From Solirubrobacterales bacterium (lineage in GTDB: Bacteria > Actinomycetota > Thermoleophilia > Solirubrobacterales > 70-9), in assembly GCA_013694825.1 (NCBI GenBank), contig JACDBR010000079.1:1-5882 (forward strand): a stretch of DNA of 5,882 nt. Reading direction: 5' to 3'. Below the pieces are notes generated by a model. That model ran no database searches. It saw nothing but the letters and a program-made list of their open reading frames with translations, and had not been told where the DNA came from. The position numbers were made by a program, and so were the translations under genes. Below, in pieces: positions 1-5,882 of this stretch. The stretch's first letter is position 1. Every line of letters begins with the position of its first letter.

Positions 1-599
1 GCGCCGGACTGGCCGATCGGCTCAGCGAGGACCGCCGCAGCGCCGCTTCGCGCCTCGAGCGCGGCGTCGCGGAGGCGCTCGCCGATCTTGCGATGGAGGG
101 GGCCAGCCTCGAGGTCGCGCTCGAGCCGCTCGGCGGCGGCGGCTACGGGCTCAACGGGGCGGAGTCGGTCGAGTTTCGGGTCGCGACCAACCCCGGCATG
201 CCGACGTCATCGCTTCGCGACGCCGCGTCGGGGGGCGAGCTCTCGAGGATCATGCTGGCCTTGAGCGGGCTCGGTTCAGGGGCGGAGGGCGGTTCGCTCG
301 TCTTCGACGAGATCGACGCGGGGATCGGAGGCAACACCGCCCGCGCGGTCGGCGAGCGCCTGCGGGCGCTTGGTCGCTCGCGCCAGGTGATCTGCATCAC
401 CCACCTGCCGCAGGTCGCCTCGCTCGCCGCGGACCACTTTCGGATCGAGAAGCGCCGCGAGGGCGATTCGGCGCTGGCCGAGGTCGAGAAGGTCGAGGGC
501 GAGGAGCTGATCGCCGAGATCGTGCGGATGCTGGGCGCCGGGAGCGCCGACGAGGCCGCCGGTCGCCACGCCAGGGAGCTGCTCGGCGCGGCCGCCTGA
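1..599 (+). CDS. recN: DNA repair protein RecN, C-terminal part (5' end outside window)
   Basis: This is the C-terminal portion, about 198 residues, of RecN, an SMC-like ATPase that acts at DNA double-strand breaks in RecA-dependent repair. The reading frame is open from the left edge (first full codon at position 3), so the internal ATG at 93 is not the start. The first ~30 residues are charged and Ala/Leu-rich, as expected for the descending coiled coil that leads into the second half of the ATPase head. Next come the ABC signature SGGELSR (228-248), the Walker B stretch LVFDE followed by IDAGIGG (from 297), and the switch-histidine motif THLPQVA (from 399). The coding sequence ends at TGA 597-599, the usual short distance after the head domain. 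The Walker A half and most of the coiled coil lie upstream of the window. The head motifs are intact. The neighbouring repeat ORF on the opposite strand converges on this gene with only 39 bases between the two stops. Confidence 0.96.
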   Translation, partial: AGLADRLSEDRRSAASRLERGVAEALADLAMEGASLEVALEPLGGGGYGLNGAESVEFRVATNPGMPTSSLRDAASGGELSRIMLALSGLGSGAEGGSLVFDEIDAGIGGNTARAVGERLRALGRSRQVICITHLPQVASLAADHFRIEKRREGDSALAEVEKVEGEELIAEIVRMLGAGSADEAAGRHARELLGAAA

Positions 600-638
600 T
601 CTCGTGACGAGCGCCGGTACGGGCCGGCACGGGCCTAC

Positions 639-1295
639 CTATGGAATCGAGGTCTCCTGCTCGCAGCGGCTTGCGGTATCCGTGCCGATGCCGCCGTCGC
701 AGCGATCGCGCTTCGGTCCGCCGTCGAGAGTGTCTGCGCCGGCGCCGGAGCGCAGGTCGTCCTTACCGCCGCCGGTCGTCGCGTTACCGAGATTGTCGCC
801 GATCAAGGTGTCGCTGCCGCCCTTGTAGGCGATGAGGTCAGCGCCGTCGCCGCTGGCGGTGCCGTCGCCCGCGTAACTGTCGCCGATGGCGGTGCCGCTC
901 GCAGTGCCGGCCCCGACCGACAGTCGATCATCGCCGCCGCCGCGGGCGCGGGCCTCCTGGGAGTAGCTGTCACCGATCAGGGTGGATCCGTTTCCGGATC
1001 GCACCCGGTCGTTGCCGCCGCCGGTGGCTGCGTCGCCGAAGCTGTCCGCGACGACCGTCGCGGGTCCGTCACTTCTCACCACGTCGTCGCCACCGCCGGT
1101 GGCATCACCGCCGTAGCTGTCAGCGATGATCGTCCCGCCTCCTCGGCTGTCGACGACGTCGTCGCCGCCGCCGCTGGCGTCGCCGGTCTGGCTGTAGCTG
1201 TCGCCGATCGCGGTTCCACCGGCCGCGCTCAGGATGAACTCGTCGCCGCCGCCGCCGCTGGCATTGCCACTGGTCGAGTAGACGTCGCCGATCAA
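639..1295 (-). CDS. RTX-like Gly/Asp-rich repeat protein, probably 5'-truncated
   Basis: This ORF encodes at least 218 residues, almost entirely imperfect repeats. Each unit joins an IGDSY-like strand to a GGGDD-like turn, which recalls the calcium-binding beta-roll repeats of RTX proteins (consensus GGxGxDxUx), though the spacing is longer. The last ~29 residues ([13 protein letters not shown] to the end) contain C199 and C211 and resemble the C-terminal cap of calcium-binding repeat proteins from Actinobacteria; a disulfide there is possible. The start is unresolved. The only usual start codon in frame is TTG at 1295-1293, but it encodes the Leu of a DTLIGD repeat motif, and the frame stays open upstream to a TGA at 1382-1380 with no ATG or GTG. 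No signal peptide is visible, although relatives are normally exported. It may therefore be a decayed remnant, or a frameshift may separate it from its N-terminus. The Gly/Asp pattern and the cap make this strand the coding one. Calcium binding is inferred only. Confidence 0.62.
   Translation of the reverse strand: MIGDVYSTSGNASGGGGDEFILSAAGGTAIGDSYSQTGDASGGGDDVVDSRGGGTIIADSYGGDATGGGDDVVRSDGPATVVADSFGDAATGGGNDRVRSGNGSTLIGDSYSQEARARGGGDDRLSVGAGTASGTAIGDSYAGDGTASGDGADLIAYKGGSDTLIGDNLGNATTGGGKDDLRSGAGADTLDGGPKRDRCDGGIGTDTASRCEQETSIP
729..1295 (-). repeat. Seven tandem imperfect 25-30-residue RTX-like repeat units
   Basis: Counting from the TTG at 1295, the units cover residues 1-28, 29-55, 56-80, 81-105, 106-135, 136-163 and 164-189. 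An approximate consensus is [LIAV]-[IV]-[GA]-D-S-[YF], a variable linker of 5-7 residues rich in Ala/Gly/Thr, GGG-[DN]-[DE], a short hydrophobic or Arg segment, then Ser-Gly-rich residues ending in Thr. Length changes fall in the linker and in the Gly-rich ends: unit 5 carries a five-residue TASGT-like extension, and units 3 and 4 have the short linker. At DNA level, 795-821 and 1284-1310 match at 26 of 27 bases, including 20 identical consecutive bases, and lie 489 bases (163 codons) apart in the same frame. The array continues a few residues beyond 1295 (GGGDT) and then loses its register. Confidence 0.8.
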
Positions 1296-1537
1296 GGTGT
1301 CGCCGCCGCCGCAGGGGCCTTGTCCCCCCGAGCGGACCCTACATCCGGTCCTCTCCCGGTCAAGCCGCGGCAGCGATCGTCAAGTCTCCGCTCGATGGGA
1401 AGATCGCCAGGGCCGGCGCGGTGCTCCGACGCCATTCCGCCTCGGCTAGGTCTAGACTGGCCATCCAGAGTGAGTTACGCGAGCGCCGCCGTCACGACCT
1501 GCCCCGCTCGCTTCGCCCACCTCGCGCAGGACTGCCG
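1296..1537. other. Intergenic region between the repeat ORF and pyrG
   Basis: These 242 bases should carry the pyrG promoter and, if the minus-strand ORF is a gene, its missing 5' end. On the minus strand, the repeat-ORF frame continues as [15 protein letters not shown] and then becomes unrelated sequence up to TGA 1382-1380. A 34-codon minus-strand frame starts at an ATG near 1463 and ends just short of the repeats. It has no ribosome site and no clear signal peptide, so I do not call it. On the plus strand, TAGACT at 1453-1458 fits a -10 pattern but has no recognisable -35 element 16-18 bases upstream. I saw no attenuator, riboswitch or strong terminator hairpin. Confidence 0.6.
1528..1531 (+). 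promoter_or_regulatory. Ribosome binding site of pyrG (AGGA)
   Basis: AGGA lies six bases before the ATG at 1538. It supports this start over the GTG at 1421, which would add 39 residues of Arg-rich sequence that CTP synthases do not have. With the ATG the protein begins [14 protein letters not shown], which lines up with the usual short N-terminus of the family. Confidence 0.7.
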
Positions 1538-3223
<1,686 letters not shown>

Positions 3224-3240
3224 AGGATCGCCGCCCGGCG

Positions 3241-4359
3241 ATGAGCGACTCGCGCCTGCTCGAGCGCTTCGTCAGCCTCTGCGAGATCGCCAGCCCGACC
3301 GGCCACGAGCGTGAGCTCGCCGACTGGCTGGCGCGCGATCTGCGCGCCGCCGGACTCGAGGTGAGCGAGGACGGCGCGGCCGGACCCGCGCGGGCCGGCA
3401 GCGGCAACCTGATCGCGAGGCTGCCCGGCAGCGGCGAGGGCTGGGTGATGTTCTGCGCCCACATCGACACGGTTCCGCACCCGGAGCCGATCGAGGTGGC
3501 GCTCGACTCCGAGGGCGTCTTCCGCTCGCGCGGCGAGACGATCCTCGGCGCCGACAACAAGGCGGCGGTGACGGTGATCGCCGAGCTGGCCGCACGCTGG
3601 GCGGAGGCGAGCGAGCCGCCCCCGGTCGGGATCGAGCTCGCCTTCACGGTCGCCGAGGAGGATGGCCTGCGCGGGGCCAAGGAGCTCGACCTCTCCACGC
3701 TGGCCTCACGAGTCGGCTTCGTCCTCGACCATGCTTCGCCGATCGGCGAGCTGATCACCGCGGCGCCCACATACATGCGCCTGATGGCCGAGTTCGAGGG
3801 CGTCGAGGCGCACGCCGGGATCCGCCCGGAGGACGGGGTGAGCGCGATCTCGGCCGCGGCGGCCGGCGTCGAGTCGATGAAGCTGGGGCGGATCGCACCC
3901 GAGACCACCGCCAACGTCGGCGTGATCAGCGGCGGAACGGCTACCAACGTCGTCGCGGGCCATTGCACGCTTGACGCCGAGGCCCGCTCACTCGACGACG
4001 AGACGGCACGGAGCGAGATCGGCAAGATGGTCGACGCCTGCACCTGGGCGGCGAGCGAGCGGAGCTGCGACGTCGACTGCGACGTCTGGGAGATGTTCCG
4101 CGCCTACCGGCTGAGCGGGTCCGATCCAGGCCTGCGGCTGGCCAAGGCCGGGCTCGAACGCTGCGGGATCGAGCCGGTCGAGCGCACGACGGGGGGCGGC
4201 AGCGACGCCAACGCCCTGATCGCCCGGGGCTTCGACGCGGTCCTGCTCGCCAACGGGACCGAGGCCAACCACACCGCGCAGGAGAGTGTCGCCGCCGACC
4301 GCCTGGTGGAGATGCTCGCCGTCTGCGAGGCGATCGTCGCCGGCGCGGCGGAGCTCTAG
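3241..4359 (+). CDS. M20-family metallopeptidase, PepT-like
   Basis: This 372-residue protein is a two-zinc hydrolase of the M20 family, closest in pattern to the peptidase T-like group, so it probably trims small peptides in the cytoplasm; the substrate is unknown. Metal and catalytic residues are visible in order: His74 and Asp76 in AHIDTVP, Asp105 in GADNKAA, Glu139 (expected general base) and Glu140 in AEEDG, Asp163 in VLDHASP, and His344 in NHTAQES. The central lid or dimerisation domain includes EAHAGIRPEDG (His191) and the SGGTATNVV loop. The C-terminus has the TTGGGSDAN motif typical of the family. All expected ligands are present and the length is normal. The ATG at 3241 follows the pyrG stop by 17 bases. 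An AAGGA overlapping that stop (3223-3227) is the only ribosome-site candidate, and its 13-base spacing is long, so translation may partly depend on coupling to pyrG. No signal peptide is seen. Confidence 0.92.
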   Translation: MSDSRLLERFVSLCEIASPTGHERELADWLARDLRAAGLEVSEDGAAGPARAGSGNLIARLPGSGEGWVMFCAHIDTVPHPEPIEVALDSEGVFRSRGETILGADNKAAVTVIAELAARWAEASEPPPVGIELAFTVAEEDGLRGAKELDLSTLASRVGFVLDHASPIGELITAAPTYMRLMAEFEGVEAHAGIRPEDGVSAISAAAAGVESMKLGRIAPETTANVGVISGGTATNVVAGHCTLDAEARSLDDETARSEIGKMVDACTWAASERSCDVDCDVWEMFRAYRLSGSDPGLRLAKAGLERCGIEPVERTTGGGSDANALIARGFDAVLLANGTEANHTAQESVAADRLVEMLAVCEAIVAGAAEL

Positions 4360-4364
4360 GGGAG
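4358..4364 (+). promoter_or_regulatory. Ribosome binding site deciding a GTG start (AGGGGAG)
   Basis: AGGGGAG overlaps the stop codon of the peptidase gene (TAG 4357-4359) and lies eight bases before GTG 4373. This favours GTG 4373 over the ATG at 4286, which would overlap the peptidase gene by 74 bases and add 29 Arg/Ser/Pro-rich residues that look like an out-of-frame reading of that gene. Confidence 0.75.
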
Positions 4365-4372
4365 CGGTCGCC

Positions 4373-4903
4373 GTGGAGCGGATCACCAGCCGCGAGGTGT
4401 ACAGCGGGCCGATCGCGAGCGTTCGCATCGACAGCTTCCGCTACGCCGACGGCTCGGAGTCCGAGCGCCAGATCGTCAGCCACCCGGGCGCGGTGGTCGC
4501 CTTGGCCGTCGAGGGCGAGAGCATCTGGCTGGTTCGCCAGCCGCGCGAGGCGGTTGGCGAGCCGGCGCTGCTCGAGCTGCCCGCCGGCAAGCTCGACGTG
4601 GAGGGCGAGACCCACCTCGAGTGCATGCAGCGCGAGCTCGAGGAGGAGATAGGCATGCAGGCGGAAGGCTGGCGTGAGCTCAAGCGCTTCTATATGAGCC
4701 CCGGCTTCACCGAGGAGCAGGTGACGCTGTTCCTCGCGACGGGCCTCAGCGACGTCCACCGGCACGAGCCAGATCCGAGCGAGCGGATCGAGGTGGTCGA
4801 GTGGCCGCTGGCTCGCCTCGACGCCGCGATCGCCGCCTGCGAGGACGCGAAGTCGCTGATCGGGCTGCTGATGCTCCCGCGGGCGCTCGGCTCCACCGGC
4901 TAG
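4373..4903 (+). CDS. Nudix hydrolase, ADP-ribose pyrophosphatase type
   Basis: From the GTG start this is a 176-residue Nudix protein. Its architecture matches ADP-ribose pyrophosphatases (NudF group), which cut ADP-ribose into AMP and ribose 5-phosphate in the cytoplasm. The N-terminal part (about 1-37) contains a strand-rich RIDSFRYADGSESERQIVSHPG segment, which in this group often serves in dimerisation and base stacking. The Nudix box covers about residues 72-95, PAGKLDVEGE to RELEEEIGM, with the metal-binding Glu88, Glu91 and Glu92 in place. The first spacer of the box has six residues between Gly72 and Glu79 where the consensus has five. From memory, actinobacterial relatives with PAGLLDVxGE have the same extra residue, so this is not damage. 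The FYMSPGFTEEQVTLFLA segment (about 104-120) also fits ADP-ribose hydrolases. It starts 13 bases after the peptidase stop, and its position between pyrG and xerD matches the conserved actinobacterial order. The exact substrate is inferred. Confidence 0.9.
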   Translation: MERITSREVYSGPIASVRIDSFRYADGSESERQIVSHPGAVVALAVEGESIWLVRQPREAVGEPALLELPAGKLDVEGETHLECMQRELEEEIGMQAEGWRELKRFYMSPGFTEEQVTLFLATGLSDVHRHEPDPSERIEVVEWPLARLDAAIAACEDAKSLIGLLMLPRALGSTG

Positions 4904-4980
4904 ACGGACGCAAGACCACGCGGGCTGACCGGCTGCTTGCAGCGAAAGGTGGCCTCGGGCCGCGGCCGAACCAGCCAGCC
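4904..4980 (+). other. Short gap between the Nudix gene and xerD
   Basis: These 77 bases have no terminator hairpin with a T-run. A purine-rich AAAGGTGG at 4945-4952 looks like a ribosome site, but no start codon in the xerD frame follows at the usual distance; the next one is GTG 4981, 28 bases on. The upstream xerD frame is open across the gap, so a non-standard upstream start cannot be excluded. Confidence 0.4.
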
Positions 4981-5882
4981 GTGGCGATCGCCGTCGACAG
5001 CCGGGCCGATCAGGAGGGCGCCGACGCGCGCTTCGAGGGCATGGTCCTGGACTTCCTCGCCTACCTCGAGTTCGAGCGCGGCTTGGCGCGCAACACGCTC
5101 GACGCCTACCGCGGCGACCTGCTCCAGTACGGAAGCTTTCTCGCCGCCCGCCGGCGCGGCGCCGTCGACGCGAGCGGAGCCGACGTCGCCGACTTCCTCG
5201 CCGGCCTCGCAACCCCCGGCGAGACCGCCAACGGCGACCCCAGGCAGGCATGCTCGCCCGCCACGGTCAACCGCAAGGCCGCCTGCCTGCGCTCGTTCTA
5301 TCGCCACCTGCGCCGTGAGGAACTGGTCTCAGACGACCCCACCGCCCATCTCGCCTCACCGGCTCGCAGCCGCAAGCTGCCCCAGGTCCTCAGCTACGGC
5401 GAGGTGCAACGGCTGATCGGGACGGTCGCGGCCTCGGATCCGATCTCCGTTCGCGACCGCGCGCTGCTCGAGCTGATGTACGGCTGCGGGCTGCGGGTCT
5501 CGGAGGCCGTCGGTCTCGAGACCACGGACATCGACCTCGAGGAGGGCTTCGTCCGACCGCGGGGCAAGGGCTCGAAGGAGCGCCTCGTCCCGCTCGGCGG
5601 CGAGGCCGCCGCCTCGATCCGGCGCTACCTGCGCAGCTCCCGCTCGCAGCTCGTCGCCGGCAGGCCTGAGACCAAGCTGTTCGTCAACTTCCGCGGCTGC
5701 TCGCTGACCCGACAAGGGCTCTACAAGATCATCCAGCGCCACGCCCGCGCCGCCGGCCTCGACGGGCGGATGAGCCCGCACACCCTGCGCCACACGTTCG
5801 CGACGCACCTGCTCTCCGGCGGGTGCGACCTGCGTTCGGTCCAGGAGATGCTGGGCCACGCCGACGTCGCCACCACCCAGCT
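4981..5882 (+). CDS. xerD: XerD-type tyrosine recombinase (3' end outside window)
   Basis: The visible 300 codons encode most of a XerC/XerD recombinase, which resolves chromosome dimers at dif during cell division. The N-terminal SAM-like domain (about 20-115) contains FLAYLEFERGLARNTLDAYRGDL and a VNRKAACLRSFYRHL helix. The catalytic domain has Arg172 in GLRVSE, the beta-hairpin Lys196 in RGKGSKER, the HxxR pair His267 and Arg270 in HTLRH, and His293 in LGHAD. The nucleophilic Tyr is expected about two codons beyond the right edge, after ATTQ. The R-to-K spacing of 24 equals that of E. coli XerD. The XerD rather than XerC label rests mainly on the gene order next to pyrG and the Nudix gene. 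The start is uncertain: GTG 4981 has no clear ribosome site, while ATG 5041 (residue 21) sits only one base after GAGGG and would leave an unusually short lead into the first helix. Residues 77-91 form a Gly/Pro/Asn-rich insertion relative to E. coli XerD. Confidence 0.93.
   Translation, partial: MAIAVDSRADQEGADARFEGMVLDFLAYLEFERGLARNTLDAYRGDLLQYGSFLAARRRGAVDASGADVADFLAGLATPGETANGDPRQACSPATVNRKAACLRSFYRHLRREELVSDDPTAHLASPARSRKLPQVLSYGEVQRLIGTVAASDPISVRDRALLELMYGCGLRVSEAVGLETTDIDLEEGFVRPRGKGSKERLVPLGGEAAASIRRYLRSSRSQLVAGRPETKLFVNFRGCSLTRQGLYKIIQRHARAAGLDGRMSPHTLRHTFATHLLSGGCDLRSVQEMLGHADVATTQ

Noticed and set aside
613..628. An inverted repeat (GCCGG, six-base loop, CCGGC) between the convergent stops of recN and the repeat ORF, a possible terminator.
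   Set aside because: The stem is only five pairs with no T-run on either strand, and such short pairings are common by chance at this GC content.
639..1310. The regularly spaced GCCGCCGCC-rich blocks as a CRISPR or non-coding tandem array.
   Set aside because: Unit lengths vary in multiples of three and the divergence preserves the Gly/Asp protein pattern, as expected for coding repeats; there are no constant repeats with unique spacers.
1453..1458. TAGACT as a -10 box of a pyrG promoter.
   Set aside because: No -35-like hexamer lies 16-18 bases upstream, so a single six-base match is too weak to annotate.
1359..1463. A 34-codon minus-strand frame (begins [11 protein letters not shown]) that might be the lost N-terminus of the repeat protein.
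   Set aside because: It has no ribosome site, no charged-then-hydrophobic signal-peptide layout and no repeat residues, and it stops before the array.
1421..1537. A 39-residue N-terminal extension of PyrG from GTG 1421.
   Set aside because: Family members start a few residues before the GGVVS loop, and AGGA at 1528-1531 fits the ATG at 1538.
3941..5251. A 436-codon minus-strand frame spanning the peptidase, Nudix and xerD genes.
   Set aside because: It crosses three well-supported plus-strand genes and encodes mainly Arg/Ser/Pro-rich low-complexity sequence.

Overview
The window is a high-GC (by eye about two-thirds or more G+C) bacterial chromosomal segment that looks actinobacterial. Codon use is strongly G/C-ending throughout. 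The order recN - pyrG - Nudix hydrolase - xerD is the order known from actinobacteria; in Mycobacterium tuberculosis recN, pyrG, a Nudix gene and a xerD-like gene sit together in that order. The C-terminal cysteine-containing cap on the repeat protein resembles that of Thermoleophilia-type calcium-binding repeat proteins. The class assignment is recognition from memory and was not searched.

Layout from left to right. Positions 1-599 (+) hold the C-terminal third of the DNA-repair ATPase RecN, cut by the window edge. Positions 639-1295 (-) hold a glycine- and aspartate-rich RTX-like repeat protein, convergent with recN, whose 5' end cannot be found. Positions 1296-1537 are an intergenic region between this ORF and pyrG. 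Positions 1538-3223 (+) hold a complete CTP synthase (pyrG). Positions 3241-4359 (+) hold an M20-family metallopeptidase of the PepT-like type. Positions 4373-4903 (+) hold a Nudix hydrolase of the ADP-ribose pyrophosphatase type, read from a GTG start. Positions 4981-5882 (+) hold a XerD-type tyrosine recombinase, cut by the right edge a few codons before its expected catalytic tyrosine.

The four rightmost genes run in one direction with gaps of 17, 13 and 77 bases, so co-transcription from upstream of pyrG is plausible. They are housekeeping functions: nucleotide synthesis, peptide turnover, nucleotide-sugar clean-up and chromosome dimer resolution. RecN belongs to the same conserved neighbourhood.

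The one accessory-looking item is the repeat ORF between recN and pyrG. It has seven imperfect units of 25-30 residues, each combining a GGGDD-type half with an IGDSY-type half. The only start codon falls inside a repeat motif, so the array is probably 5'-truncated or broken. I saw no CRISPR array, tRNA, rRNA, insertion sequence or defence system, and nothing that convincingly forms an undescribed multi-gene system.
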